From Nitrospirota bacterium (GTDB lineage: Bacteria; Nitrospirota; Leptospirillia; Leptospirillales; Leptospirillaceae), in NCBI GenBank assembly GCA_021816465.1, contig JAKAYF010000019.1:1-32406 (forward strand): a stretch of DNA of 32,406 bases, written 5' to 3'. This document shows, one piece after another, positions 16,224 through 26,400 of this stretch (positions are counted from its first letter, which is position 1; the number at the start of each line of letters is the position of its first letter). The notes below the pieces were generated by a model. That model was not told the DNA's origin and did no database searches. It saw only the letters and a list, made by a program, of their open reading frames with translations. The position numbers were made by a program, and so were the translations under genes.

Positions 16224-17475
16224 AAGATCTCTTGTTTTTTTCTTTTTGGTCCTTTTTCTGGGAATAGGGATCGGTGTCGGAGCCAACCACTGGAGAGGCT
16301 CTTCAAAAGCCAACTCTCCGATAATGGCTAAGAAGCCGGAGACCACTCCAAAACCAACGATCCTTTACTGGAGAAATCCCATGAACCCCTCCATTCATGC
16401 GAACCATCCGATGAAGGACAACATGGGAATGGATTACCTCCCGGTCTTTTCAAGCTCAGAGATCTCTTCCGGAAAATCGGTCAAGGTGAGTTCTGAAATT
16501 CGCCAGACGCTCGGGATACGTCTTGCGACAGTCAAAAGGCGGACATTCTCCCGCACCATCCGGGCAGCAGCAACCGTTACATTCGATGAGCACCGCATAC
16601 GGGTCATTACGACACGATTTTCAGGGTGGGTAAGAACGTTGACGGTTAAGTCCGAGGGAGATCGCGTTCAAAAAGGACAAACCATTGCGGAAATCTATTC
16701 CCCCGAACTTGCCAATTCAGAATATGAAGCCCGGATCGCACTTCAGGCACTCCGCTCCGATCCAGAATCAGTAGACAACCAGAATATCTGGAAAGCGGCG
16801 CAGGAACGGCTGCATCTGCTTGGCGTCCCCGAATCTGAAATCAAGAGGCTTGAGAAAACAGGAAAACCCAGATCCATTCTCCCGGTCATCTCCCCCTACT
16901 CAGGCGTCGTGACGTCAATTTCGACCCGGATCGGTGGGGAGATCTCTCCAAAAACACCATTGATGACACTGGCTGACACATCAAAACTCTGGGTCAATGT
17001 GTTCTTTTATAATCCGGAACTTGAATGGGTCAAAAATAGAGACGCGGTTCTCCTTCAAGTCCCATCCCCGTCCACCAGAACATACCGGGGGACCCTGGAA
17101 TTCTTGAATCCCGCGGTGGAAAAAACCAGCCGGACAGTCCGGGCCCGGGTTACAGTTCCAAACCCTGACGGATTTTTGAAGTCGGGAATGTATCTTGAGG
17201 CCACGCTGCATCCCGACCCGCATCCGGATGTCTTGGTCATCCCGCGGGAAGCCCTGATCCGGACAGGCTCCAAAACGGTCGTGATCACAGAAACCGGAAA
17301 GGGGCTCTTCCGGCCAGCCATCATCAAGACCGGAGCCCGGTCACGCCACTGGGTCGAAGTCGTCTCGGGGCTTGACGAAGGAGAGCGGGTCGTCGTCAGT
17401 GGACAGTTCCTTCTCGATGCGGAATCCCAGTTCGAGAATGTTTCCGCCCGGATGTCCAAAGGAGACCAGCCATGA
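16216..17475 (+). CDS. cusB: Periplasmic adaptor (membrane fusion) protein, CusB type
   Basis: A 419-residue protein with an N-terminal membrane segment (VFFFLVLFLGIGIGVGA). A heavy-metal-binding stretch at residues 50-78 (YWRNPMNPSIHANHPMKD, then NMGMDYLPVF) uses Met and His and lacks the Cys pairs of other members, as is usual in Cu/Ag adaptors. The lipoyl/barrel-sandwich part (SGWVRTLTVKSEGDRVQKGQ), an alpha hairpin, and beta-barrel and membrane-proximal domains follow. It joins the inner-membrane pump to the outer-membrane duct and passes Cu(I)/Ag(I) to the pump. GGGAGG lies five bases before the ATG. The gene overlaps cusC by eight bases and cusA by four (ATGA). Confidence 0.92.
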   Translation: MNKRSLVFFFLVLFLGIGIGVGANHWRGSSKANSPIMAKKPETTPKPTILYWRNPMNPSIHANHPMKDNMGMDYLPVFSSSEISSGKSVKVSSEIRQTLGIRLATVKRRTFSRTIRAAATVTFDEHRIRVITTRFSGWVRTLTVKSEGDRVQKGQTIAEIYSPELANSEYEARIALQALRSDPESVDNQNIWKAAQERLHLLGVPESEIKRLEKTGKPRSILPVISPYSGVVTSISTRIGGEISPKTPLMTLADTSKLWVNVFFYNPELEWVKNRDAVLLQVPSPSTRTYRGTLEFLNPAVEKTSRTVRARVTVPNPDGFLKSGMYLEATLHPDPHPDVLVIPREALIRTGSKTVVITETGKGLFRPAIIKTGARSRHWVEVVSGLDEGERVVVSGQFLLDAESQFENVSARMSKGDQP

Positions 17476-20400
17476 TTACAAAGATCATCACCTGGTCCAT
17501 TCATCGGAGATTCTGGGTTCTGGGTCTGGCCCTCGCCGTCATCGGATGGGGGGCGATCTCCCTCTATCAAAGCCCGCTGGATGCCATCCCGGACCTGTCC
17601 GATACGCAGGTTATCGTCAAGGCCTCTTTTGCCGGACAGCCTCCGTCCGTCGTCGAAAATCAGGTAACCTACCCGCTGACGACCGCCTTCCTGACGATTC
17701 CCGGAGTCCGGCATGTGCGCGGTTATTCCGACTTTGGAAATTCCCTCATCTATATTCTGTTCAAGGACGGGACTGACCAATACTGGGCCAGATCCCGTGT
17801 TCTCGAGTACCTCAATCAGGTCGAAGGCCGCCTTCCATCCGGAGTCACCGCCTCTCTTGGCCCCGACGCTACCGGATTAGGATGGGTCTATGAATACGCA
17901 CTCGTCGATCGCACACACTCTCTCGACCTGTCACAGCTCCGGACCCTTCAGGACTGGTTCCTGAAATTTGAACTGCAAAGCATCCATGGCGTAGCGCAGG
18001 TGGCGTCGCTAGGGGGGATGGTGAAGGAGTTTCAAGTGGTCATCGATCCACGAAAACTTCTGGCCAATCATATCCCTCTGTCACAAATCGAGAAAGCCAT
18101 CCGGAAATCGAACGGAGAAGTGGGCGGTTCGGTCGTGGATATGAATGAAGCCCAGTATATGATCCGGACTCGGGGATATCTTCATTCGATTTCTGATATC
18201 AGGAAGATCCCTCTTGTATCGGGAGCCGGGGGGAACCCTCTCCGGCTCGGCGATGTCGCGTCTGTTCACCTGGGGCCAGAACTCAGGCAAGGCGTGGCGG
18301 AACTCGACGGCAAAGGCGAAGTTGCGGGAGGCATTGTCATTGCCAGAGGCGGAACAAACGCCCTCAAAATTATCGAAGCGGTCAAGGCAAAACTCAAGAG
18401 TCTCACGCCCATGCTGCCTCCAGGGGTGGAGATCGTAACAACCTACGACCGTTCTACCCTCATTCTGAAAAGTATCAGGACTCTTCTGGAAAAACTCCTG
18501 GAAGAATCCATCGCCGTCTCATTGGTTTGTCTTGTCTTCCTTTCCAGTATTCGCTCTTCACTGGTGGCAATCTTCTCCCTTCCGGTGGGAATCTTTGCAG
18601 CGTTTGTCCTGATGGCGCGACAAGGACTTACCGCCAACATCATGTCTCTCGGCGGAATCGCAGTCTCCATCGGGGTCATGGTCGACGCGGCGATCGTGAT
18701 GATCGAAAACATGCACAAACACCGGGAACGTGCCGATGGATCGGTCTCCCCCTGGGAGAGCGCACTTGCTTCCACACTGGAGGTTGGCCCCTCTCTCTTC
18801 TTTTCGCTCCTGGTGATTACAGTCTCCTTTCTCCCCATCTTCGCACTTCAGGAACAGGAAGGCCGGCTTTTCAAACCTCTGGCCTTTACCAAAACCTATT
18901 CGATCGCCATCTCCGCCGGTCTTTCGATCACACTGGTTCCGGTCCTGATGGGCCTTCTCATTCGGGGAAAGACTAAACCGGAGGAGTCCAACATCATCAA
19001 CCGGATCCTTGTTCTTCTTTATCGGCCCGTCGTCGGTTGGGTCCTTCGACACAGAAAGCTCACGCTTGTCTTTTCCGGAATATGTCTTGCCACAGCGGTG
19101 ATCCCGCTGTCTCACCTGGGAACGGAGTTCATGCCACCTCTCTATGAAGGCGATCTTTTGTACATGCCTACCATGACTCCCGGCATCTCGGTGGGAGAAT
19201 CGGCCCATCTGCTCCAGATCACCGACCGGCTCATCAAAACCGTTCCCGAGGTCGATCACGCATTCGGTCAGGCAGGCCGCGCCGAAACAGCGACGGATTC
19301 CGCCCACCTCACAATGTTCGATACGGTAGTGATGCTCAAACCACGGAGCGAATGGCCTCCGGGAATGACCCTCTCCAAACTGAAGGAGCGTTTAAATGAG
19401 AGCCTCCTGCTTCCGGGCATTTCAAATATCTGGACCATGCCGATCATCAACAGGGTCAACATGCTCTCAACGGGAATCAAATCCCCATTGGGACTCAAGG
19501 TAACAGCTCCATCACTCGATGCCATCAACCGGATTGACCGTCAGATCGAGGAGGTTCTCAAAAAACTCCCTGAAACGTCTTCTGTCTACGCTGATCGGCT
19601 CACGGGAGGCCGTTACATTGTCGTGGACATTCATCGCGAAACAGCCGCCCGCTACGGCCTCAACATCGAAGATGTCAACCGGCTGGTGAAAACCGCCATC
19701 GGCGGAGAATCCCTGACAACCGTGATTCATGGTCGGGAGCGATTCCCCCTGAATCTTCGCTACCCCAGAGAAGATCGGGGATCACTTGATGCCATTGGCG
19801 CATCCCTTCTTTCGACACCGGACGGACAAGAGGTCCCCCTCTCCCGTCTGGCATCCCTTTCGATCACAGACGGCCCCACAATGATCAAGACCGAAAATGC
19901 CCGACTGACAGGATGGATCTATATCGAACCCAAGGGAGGCGATCTGGGCGGCTATGTCGCCCTGGCACGAAAGGCCATTGCCAGATCTGTCCTGCTTCCT
20001 CCGGGAACGACCCTTTCCTGGTCGGGACAATACACCTCCATCAAACGGGCTAAAAAACGTCTGGCGCTGGTCCTGCCACTGGCCCTTTTACTCATTGTCG
20101 TCTTGTTGCTTATCCATTTCAGGAGTGCTGCCAAAACAGGAATGGTCCTCCTGTCGCTTCCATTTGCTGTACTCGGAAGCCTGTGGTTTCTCTATGGACT
20201 TCATTATCGCCTGTCCGTGGCCGTCATCACCGGAATGATCGCTTTGGCCGGTGTGGCCGCCGAGTTTGGCATCGTGATGATCCTTTACCTCGATCGCTCC
20301 GTGGAACTTCGCATCAAAGAAGGGAGACTTGTGACCCCGGAAGATCTCGATGGAGCAATCATTGAAGGAACGCTCTATCGTCTGCGCCCTATCGCCATGA

Positions 20401-20654
20401 CGGGAACAGTCATCCTGGCGGGACTTCTTCCGATCATGTGGAGCCATAAAACCGGATCGGATGTCATGAAACGGATCGCTGCTCCGATGGTTGGAGGCAT
20501 GGTGACCGCCATGATCCTGAGTCTTCTCGTTATCCCTGTACTGTTTCGCTTCTGGAAAGAGGCCGATCTCCGCCGGAACTCATTGGCCGGCGGATCGGGG
20601 CTCGATCCATCACAAGCAAAGGAGATCTCTCCTTCTGCGACCTTCAAACCCTAA
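17472..20654 (+). CDS. cusA: Heavy-metal RND efflux pump, CusA type
   Basis: A 1060-residue inner-membrane proton antiporter with the 12-helix HME-RND layout: helix 1 (RRFWVLGLALAVIGWGAISLY), a large periplasmic loop beginning PLDAIPDLSDTQVIV, helices 2-6 with GGIAVSIGVMVDAAIVMIEN, a second periplasmic loop and helices 8-12. Cu/Ag specificity is supported by DLLYMPTMTPGISVGES, the GRAETATDSA segment and NMLSTGIKSPLGLKV, which match E. coli CusA where substrate methionines (Met573, Met672) reside. It expels Cu(I)/Ag(I) from periplasm or cytoplasm through CusC. Coupled to cusB by ATGA; cusF follows 17 bases after the stop. Confidence 0.95.
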   Translation: MITKIITWSIHRRFWVLGLALAVIGWGAISLYQSPLDAIPDLSDTQVIVKASFAGQPPSVVENQVTYPLTTAFLTIPGVRHVRGYSDFGNSLIYILFKDGTDQYWARSRVLEYLNQVEGRLPSGVTASLGPDATGLGWVYEYALVDRTHSLDLSQLRTLQDWFLKFELQSIHGVAQVASLGGMVKEFQVVIDPRKLLANHIPLSQIEKAIRKSNGEVGGSVVDMNEAQYMIRTRGYLHSISDIRKIPLVSGAGGNPLRLGDVASVHLGPELRQGVAELDGKGEVAGGIVIARGGTNALKIIEAVKAKLKSLTPMLPPGVEIVTTYDRSTLILKSIRTLLEKLLEESIAVSLVCLVFLSSIRSSLVAIFSLPVGIFAAFVLMARQGLTANIMSLGGIAVSIGVMVDAAIVMIENMHKHRERADGSVSPWESALASTLEVGPSLFFSLLVITVSFLPIFALQEQEGRLFKPLAFTKTYSIAISAGLSITLVPVLMGLLIRGKTKPEESNIINRILVLLYRPVVGWVLRHRKLTLVFSGICLATAVIPLSHLGTEFMPPLYEGDLLYMPTMTPGISVGESAHLLQITDRLIKTVPEVDHAFGQAGRAETATDSAHLTMFDTVVMLKPRSEWPPGMTLSKLKERLNESLLLPGISNIWTMPIINRVNMLSTGIKSPLGLKVTAPSLDAINRIDRQIEEVLKKLPETSSVYADRLTGGRYIVVDIHRETAARYGLNIEDVNRLVKTAIGGESLTTVIHGRERFPLNLRYPREDRGSLDAIGASLLSTPDGQEVPLSRLASLSITDGPTMIKTENARLTGWIYIEPKGGDLGGYVALARKAIARSVLLPPGTTLSWSGQYTSIKRAKKRLALVLPLALLLIVVLLLIHFRSAAKTGMVLLSLPFAVLGSLWFLYGLHYRLSVAVITGMIALAGVAAEFGIVMILYLDRSVELRIKEGRLVTPEDLDGAIIEGTLYRLRPIAMTGTVILAGLLPIMWSHKTGSDVMKRIAAPMVGGMVTAMILSLLVIPVLFRFWKEADLRRNSLAGGSGLDPSQAKEISPSATFKP

Positions 20655-20671
20655 ACGAAAGGAAACAGCTG

Positions 20672-21064
20672 ATGAAGACTTTGAAAAACCGATTGAGAAC
20701 AATGGCGGGAGCCACGATGCTTCTGACAGGAATGCTTCTTGCCAGCACTATCGCCATGGCTGACGACATGGGGGGAGGAATGGGAAACATGAACGGAATG
20801 TCCGGCATGTCCTCCGGGACAGAAAGTGCAGCGACATCCGTCGGACACGGAAAAGGAGTCGTCAAGGCGGTGGATCAGAAAGCAGGAACGGTTACCATTG
20901 CCCATGGCCCCATCAAGGCATTCGGGTGGAAGGGAATGACCATGGCCTTCAGTGTAAAGCACCGCTCATACCTGTCCTCTCTGAAAAAAGGGGAACATGT
21001 CCGTTTTGATGTTATTCAGGACAGTCAAGGCCCCGTTATCACAAAGATAGAAGAGGTCCAGTAA
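20672..21064 (+). CDS. cusF: Periplasmic Cu(I)/Ag(I) metallochaperone, CusF-like, with a Met-rich linker
   Basis: A 130-residue protein: signal peptide (cleavage after AMA, residue 30), a Met/Gly-rich linker (residues 31-50, seven Met), and a CusF OB-fold. The metal site is complete, with His78, Trp86, Met89 and Met91 in HGPIKAFGWKGMTMAF. Their spacing (8, 3, 2) equals that of E. coli CusF His36, Trp44, Met47 and Met49, where the Trp makes a cation-pi contact with Cu(I). It hands copper to CusB. E. coli CusF lacks this Met-rich linker, which may add metal sites. AAAGGA lies eight bases before the ATG. It is in the operon behind cusA. Confidence 0.92.
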   Translation: MKTLKNRLRTMAGATMLLTGMLLASTIAMADDMGGGMGNMNGMSGMSSGTESAATSVGHGKGVVKAVDQKAGTVTIAHGPIKAFGWKGMTMAFSVKHRSYLSSLKKGEHVRFDVIQDSQGPVITKIEEVQ

Positions 21065-21234
21065 GTTTACGGAGGTCGGCTGCCCTGGGTGAGCCGTTTT
21101 TTCGATGAAGAAGCTTCATCTCAGGGCAGAAAGGCCAACCGGGATGGCTTATTATGAATTGAATTTCAGTCCATCGACCGGATTTTTCCGGTCGGAGACC
21201 AAAACATCTCATAAATAACAATGGAGGATACACC
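21065..21234 (+). other. Intergenic region with two stem-loops after cusF
   Basis: CTGCCCTG (21080-21087) pairs with CAGGGCAG (21122-21129), enclosing an inner stem GATGAAG/CTTCATC. A second hairpin, CGACCGG/CCGGTCG (21175-21194) around ATTTTT, follows. Neither ends in a T run, so they may serve RNA stability or attenuation and not termination. Confidence 0.45.
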
Positions 21235-21624
21235 ATGTTGAAAAGAGTGATTCTTATTTCATCGGCCATTTTTTCCCTGGGTTTCCCCGTGGGAGCATGG
21301 GCAATGAACCCTGCGGATGTCTTCCTGAACCAGAAGATGGATGCATCTGAGAAAAAACTGCTTCTGGCAGAAAAAGCGAAGGGAATGGAACGACAGAACG
21401 CCCTGGCCGCACAAATAAAAATGATCAAGACCAACAACAGAATCATGAAAAAAGAGATGAATGCCCTGATGAAGGAAAGCATGAAAATGGGACGGATGAC
21501 CACCATCGCGGATATTATCCGTTCAGATCGCCGGATGGAGGAATACAATCTTCTCATGAACAAAATGATGGACCAGATGATCAGGGATGAGTCACTTCTC
21601 CTTAAGATCATTCAGAAAAAGTGA
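21235..21624 (+). CDS. Met-rich helical periplasmic protein in the copper cluster
   Basis: A 129-residue protein with a clear Sec signal peptide (VILISSAIFSLGFPVGAWA, cleavage before MNPAD). The mature part is almost wholly helical and charged, with Met spread along it (MKKEMNALMKESMKMGRM, then NLLMNKMMDQMIRD), about 17 Met in about 107 residues and no Cys. It looks like a copper-sequestering or Spy/CpxP-like helical protein, but I see no defining motif of those families. GGAGG lies seven bases before the ATG. It follows cusF by 170 bases on the same strand and precedes a strong stem-loop, so it may end the operon. Confidence 0.78.
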   Translation: MLKRVILISSAIFSLGFPVGAWAMNPADVFLNQKMDASEKKLLLAEKAKGMERQNALAAQIKMIKTNNRIMKKEMNALMKESMKMGRMTTIADIIRSDRRMEEYNLLMNKMMDQMIRDESLLLKIIQKK

Positions 21625-21700
21625 CCCGGTCGGACATGTTCTATCTTCAATGATTTTTGAGCGGGTTCGCCTCTGCAGATGGAAAACTCAGGGGCTCCTG

Positions 21701-21747
21701 TGGAAGAAGACCCTCCCGGAACATTCGCTTCCGGGGGGGCTCTTCCA
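21701..21747 (+). terminator. Long stem-loop, probable transcript end
   Basis: TGGAAGA...CCCGGAA at 21701-21721 pairs with TTCCGGGG...TCTTCCA at 21729-21747 with small internal mismatches. The stem is long and GC-rich, but no T run follows, so it may be a weak terminator or an RNA-stabilising end. Confidence 0.5.
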
Positions 21748-21814
21748 TTAAAGATAGTGTTCAATCCGGATCAGCTGCCGATGAAATTGAATCTTATAAT
21801 TCCTGGAGAAAATT

Positions 21815-22213
21815 ATGGATGAAAAACCTTTGAGAAGCTTTAAAAAGAGTGTTTCACGAAGAGATTTTTTGAAGCGAATGTTGTTTTTTGCACTATTGGG
21901 AGCCGGATGGATCTTGCTCAAGAGAAATCAGGCTTTAGCAGGGAGCCCGAAAGTCAGTAAAAAGATCGCCCATTATCAGTCGCATCCAGATCAAGGGAAA
22001 ATGTGTATGAGCTGCACACATTTTCTTCCTGCTGATCCAAAAATGAAACAGATGATGGAAAACATGCCCGGGATGGGCGGGATGATGCAGGGAATGCCGA
22101 TGGATGGAATGAAAGGCAAAATGATGGGGAAAATGGGGCTCTGCGAAGTAGTCGAAGGCCCTGTGAGTCCGATGGGATATTGCCGATTTTATTCCCCGAT
22201 CCAGCAGTCGTGA
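21815..22213 (+). CDS. HiPIP-type high-potential Fe-S protein with a Met-rich insertion
   Basis: A 132-residue protein with a Tat signal (SRRDFLKRMLFFALLGAGW, residues 14-32), as expected for a protein exported with its cofactor. The mature part follows the HiPIP order: AHYQSHPDQGKMCMSCTHF, then GLCEVVEGPVSPMGYCRFY. Four cysteines (64, 67, 110, 123) would ligate one [4Fe-4S] cluster that carries electrons in the periplasm. The gap between Cys67 and Cys110 is 42 residues, where the family normally has far fewer; it holds an insertion (residues 77-107) with 13 Met and several Gly, like copper-binding linkers. GGAGA lies seven bases before the ATG. It sits next to the copper genes and is convergent with jetD. 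Confidence 0.85.
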   Translation: MDEKPLRSFKKSVSRRDFLKRMLFFALLGAGWILLKRNQALAGSPKVSKKIAHYQSHPDQGKMCMSCTHFLPADPKMKQMMENMPGMGGMMQGMPMDGMKGKMMGKMGLCEVVEGPVSPMGYCRFYSPIQQS

Positions 22214-22267
22214 ATTGCAGATGTCCTCAAAAATGGGCCTTGGAATCTGAAGATTTTTCCGTGTGGA

Positions 22268-23470
22268 TCACAGTCCCAGAACAGCCTCCTGCAGCCATCC
22301 GAAGGGAATCCGCTCCTGTTCGAGGCGTACTCCCGGGCCTTCTGAATCGCTTTTCAGGAGTTCAAACACGGATTCTTCCGAAGGGGTAAGACGAGTCAAG
22401 ACTCCCGAAAAAGGATCCGGCTCATGGCCCCACAACGGACGGTGGGCAAAAAGCGTCTCCCGGTCCATCAGAAAGGAGCGGACATTCGGGAAGTAGGAAC
22501 GCAACCGGTCGAGGATCGCAAAACCGTGCGTATCGATATCTCCCCAATAGAAAAGATCGACACCCGAAAGCCAGCGGACATCGGCCAGACGGTCCACCCC
22601 GTAGCCAAGGCCAAAAATGACCAGCCCCTTGGGAACATCCGGGAATGCCAGCCCGTTGATCTCGTTTTCCGTAACGAAAACCCGGTTGACCCCGAGATGA
22701 CTTCGGGAAAACTCTTCCGGCCGAACCGCCATATCGGAAAATTCTCCCTGAAAGACCTCCCGGGAAAGAAGGCGAAAGCGCAGAAGGGCAGGCTTTCCCA
22801 GAAGTCCGTATCGACGTTCGAATCCCCGGGCTCCGGAGACGGACTGGTCGATCCAGTTTTCAGGCAGTATCCAGTCTAAAAGCTCCGAGATAATCTTCCG
22901 GCGGGACTCGATGAACTTCGAATCGACCCCCGGAATATCGAGTTGTCGCAGATAAAGCCCGGGTCTTGGATTTATGGAAAACCATCCAAGAACGGACAGA
23001 ATCCGGTCCCACTCCCTTAGATGATCAAGAACCTCCATCGGTGAATTCAGAAACCATCCTGAAAGAGATGGGAAAAGGAGTAGTGTTTGCTCGAACAGTC
23101 CTTGCCACAAAGTTGACTCCTTCAACCTTCCGATCAGGTGAAGAGCATCACTCTCTGTCGGAATGACAACGGAGAGAGGGATCCTGTTTCGGCCGAGGAT
23201 TCGATGGTTCACCGTGGTCCAGACGATCCGGTATCCAAACCCCTTTCCGTCCTGACTCCCTTCTTCCAGGGAGCGAATCCATTCCCGGACCTCTCCGAAG
23301 CGTTCCAGAAGATCCCTTGCACCGGGCCTCCGAAGAGAGAGCGTTATGGGAAACGGACTCTCCATCCTGATCCGGGCAGAAAGAATGTCTCCCCGGTCCC
23401 AGAGGCGCATGATCTTTTCCCGAATCTCCCCGGGAGTCGACCAGATATTTCCTCCACCCTTTTTTTTCAC
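22268..23470 (-). CDS. jetD: Wadjet protein JetD (DUF3322/DUF2220, TOPRIM nuclease)
   Basis: A 400-residue protein with an N-terminal DUF3322 part (about 1-190) and a C-terminal DUF2220 TOPRIM-like domain resembling topoisomerase VI subunit A. Catalytic acids are visible: VTENEINGLAF (E268/E270) and YWGDIDTHG (D311, D313). JetD is the nuclease that cuts circular plasmid DNA once the JetABC motor has extruded it. The start is GTG with GAGGAG about seven bases upstream, 10 bases after the jetC stop. Length and position as last gene of the operon match known Wadjet loci. Both catalytic motifs are intact, so the system could be active. Confidence 0.93.
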   Translation of the reverse strand: MKKKGGGNIWSTPGEIREKIMRLWDRGDILSARIRMESPFPITLSLRRPGARDLLERFGEVREWIRSLEEGSQDGKGFGYRIVWTTVNHRILGRNRIPLSVVIPTESDALHLIGRLKESTLWQGLFEQTLLLFPSLSGWFLNSPMEVLDHLREWDRILSVLGWFSINPRPGLYLRQLDIPGVDSKFIESRRKIISELLDWILPENWIDQSVSGARGFERRYGLLGKPALLRFRLLSREVFQGEFSDMAVRPEEFSRSHLGVNRVFVTENEINGLAFPDVPKGLVIFGLGYGVDRLADVRWLSGVDLFYWGDIDTHGFAILDRLRSYFPNVRSFLMDRETLFAHRPLWGHEPDPFSGVLTRLTPSEESVFELLKSDSEGPGVRLEQERIPFGWLQEAVLGL

Positions 23471-23480
23471 CGATCTCTCC

Positions 23481-26400
23481 TCAAGAGACCCTATCCGTTT
23501 CTCCCGTTCCTAAAGGAGGGTTACTCCCAGAGATCTCTCTTTCGGACTCTCGGGCCTCCTTCTCTGATCGGTACTCCTCGATCGTGAGATTCCTGATCCG
23601 CGAGATCCGTCCCTCTTCGTTGTGGACAAAGGCCACCGAGGAAACAAAAGGTTCGATGATATGGATCTTCTGAAGAGGGGTGACAATCAGGAGCTGAAGG
23701 TTCAGACGCTTGAAAAGGGTGAGTCCGTATCGGGCCGACTCATCGGAGCCGCGTCCAAAGGCCTCATCAATCACCACAAATCTGAAGCTTCGGGTCTTTG
23801 GGGATCCCCACTCAAGGCCAAACTGATAGGCAAGGCTGGCAGCCAGAACGGTATAGGCCAACTTCTCCTTCTGACCTCCCGATTTTCCTCCCGAATCGGT
23901 ATAGTGCTCATATTCGGTATTGTCTTCTCTCCACCTTTCCGAAGCAGAGAAAGCAAACCAGTTCCGGACGTCAGTAACCTTCTCCGTCCATCGGCGGTCC
24001 ATTTCTGCCAACCCCTCCCGCCCCCTGAATCGTTCAATAATGCGACGAACCTGAAGAAACTTCGCTTCAGAGTAGGACTCCGACGTCGATCCTGTCATCG
24101 AGTCTTCGGTGCAGGCACGAAGGTCCTGCTGAAAATCCCTGATTTCGGGGTCGTTCGAGGATTTGGCCTCGAGAACGATATAACGTCCAGCGGTATAGTC
24201 GATCCCCGCAAGGGATGCGTTGATTCTCGACACCCTTTCCCGAATACTCTGGACTTCCCGATTCAGGTGGGACAGGAATCCTGCCACCTCCCGAATCGTA
24301 TTTTCGTTTAGGAGCTCCTTGAAACGGACTTCAAAACGGGGAAGATCGTCCATCTCGAGAGAGCGAAGCATCGACCGATAAGCGTCAGTCGCTTCCACCC
24401 GGGCATCCACCTCCTGTGTCTCAACCGGAAACATGGCCTTGTAATCATGCATGGCTTTTAGAATTGCATCTCTCAACTGCTGGTTTTTCTGGGACAACAA
24501 CCGGATTCGCTCGGCAAGTTTCTGACGCATGCCCTTTTCCCGGGAGGCGAGACAGGAAAGAGTGAAAAGTCCGTCTTTACCAAAGGCTTCTTTTTTCCGT
24601 AAATCATCAGGAAGGTCGGAGCGGAACTGAGCCATCAGTCGGGGAACGAGCGTTTCGGAAAAGTTGGGCGGTACATCCCGAAGAATCCCGGAAAGTTCAG
24701 CCACCCGTTCAGTGGCCCTCTCTCTGCGCCCTTCCTCAGCCCCACGACGTGAAATCAGGCGAACCAATCCCTCCTCGGTTTTCCTCATCTCGACTTCAAT
24801 TGTTCCAAGGCGCCCTTCGAGAGCCCTCAGTATATCGGATCCCTTTTCAAGAAAATCCCGCTCCGTCTCCATTCTCCCAACAAGAACCGCAACGGACTTC
24901 CAGTCCATTTCCCGGAAATCCCTATACTCGCCAATACTTCCCAGTACGCCAAGACGATCCATGACCATCTTGCGCTCCGCCGAAAGAGAAGAAATCTCCT
25001 TCCCTGCCCCGTCCATACGAACCTTCAGATCTCTCGCCTCTTTCTCAAGAGCCTGGATCTTTTCCTTGTTGGACCATCCCAGGATATATCGCGTTCTGTC
25101 GCCAATCTGGTACCGGTCATCCTTCTCGTGTTTTCCGGAAGCCGACTTGATCTGGCCAGCCAAAGTCAGAGCGGCACGCTCCCGTCGAAAATCATCGAGA
25201 CTGGTGCAACAAACGTAATTGAAGCGGCGGGCAATTTCAGAATGGAGCCATTCGGAAAATTCCGATCCGGATCGCACATCAAGCTTTTCCGGAAGAGAGT
25301 CTGAACGAATGGGCAAACCCTCCTCGCCATCATACCTCCCTTCCCTTGGGATCCCTTGACGAACACGATAATAGACCAGACGCCCTGACAGGGATGTTCT
25401 ATCAACCCATTGGGCCACTGCCTGATAAAGGCGGTCCGGCACCAGAATCGACAGGGCGAAATGATGGAGGACCCTTTCTATCGCCCCTTCCCAGTCCCGC
25501 TGGCTTTCCATGACTCCGATCAACTCACCCGCAAAAGGAAGAGAGTCCGAATCGATCTTGAGCGCGGAACAGATATTCTGGCGAATTAAAAGTTGCCCGG
25601 CAGGAATACTCGAAAGACGTGATCGCAGGGATAAAACTTCTGAAACAATCCCTTCATAGCTCATCGCAAGCGTTTTCTTTATGACCGAGATCTCTGTCTC
25701 ACGACTGGCAATGGTCGACAGACGATTTTCTTCCTCCTCCCGGATTCGAAGGAGCGCATTCAAATTTGTCCCAAAGATTTCAGGGCCAGAAGCCCGGGGA
25801 AGAGAAAGGGAGGTGGCAAGCTTATCGTATCGCTCCGATCTTGCAAGGCGCTCGACCCTTAAGGTTTCCTTTTCCCGAATCTCAAGCCGAAGCTTTTCAA
25901 GACGTTCCCCACCATTTTCAGATATGGCCTGCTTGAGAGCGTCGCGCTCGAGCACTTCCCCGGAGCGCCTCTCCTCGGATGCACGAATCGAGGCGGAGAG
26001 AACGATCAGGGACTCTGAAACCCCCTTTAACTCCTCCTCAATAAGTGTCGTCTCAATGGAAGCAATCCATGGACCAACAGCCTGTTCCATTTTCAAAAGC
26101 CCCGAGATCTCCTCGACCGCTTTTTCGTAGGAAGAACAATTCTCCAAAAGAGGTGAAAGTTTCTCTATTTGTCTCTTTGCACGGATCACCGCTTCGTGCG
26201 CCCGCGTCAAATCGTCGAAATGGGTAATCAGCGCCTCAATTCTCGAAAACCCGGTACCACGTTCCAGCATATGGTCCCGGACAAAGTCGGTCAGATTTCC
26301 CACCGACTTCATGGAAACCGTCTGATGAAAAAGATCCAGAGCCTGCTCGTTGTCGATCCCGAACCGCCTTCTGAAGGCTGAACTATAAGGAGGGAAAGTC

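Noticed and set aside
21795-21800. TATAAT just before the HiPIP gene
   Set aside because: It would start transcription inside or after the ribosome site, eight bases or fewer from the ATG, and there is no -35 box.
23622-24311. 229-codon plus-strand frame antisense to jetC
   Set aside because: It runs opposite the JetC ATPase C-terminal domain and has no recognisable features.
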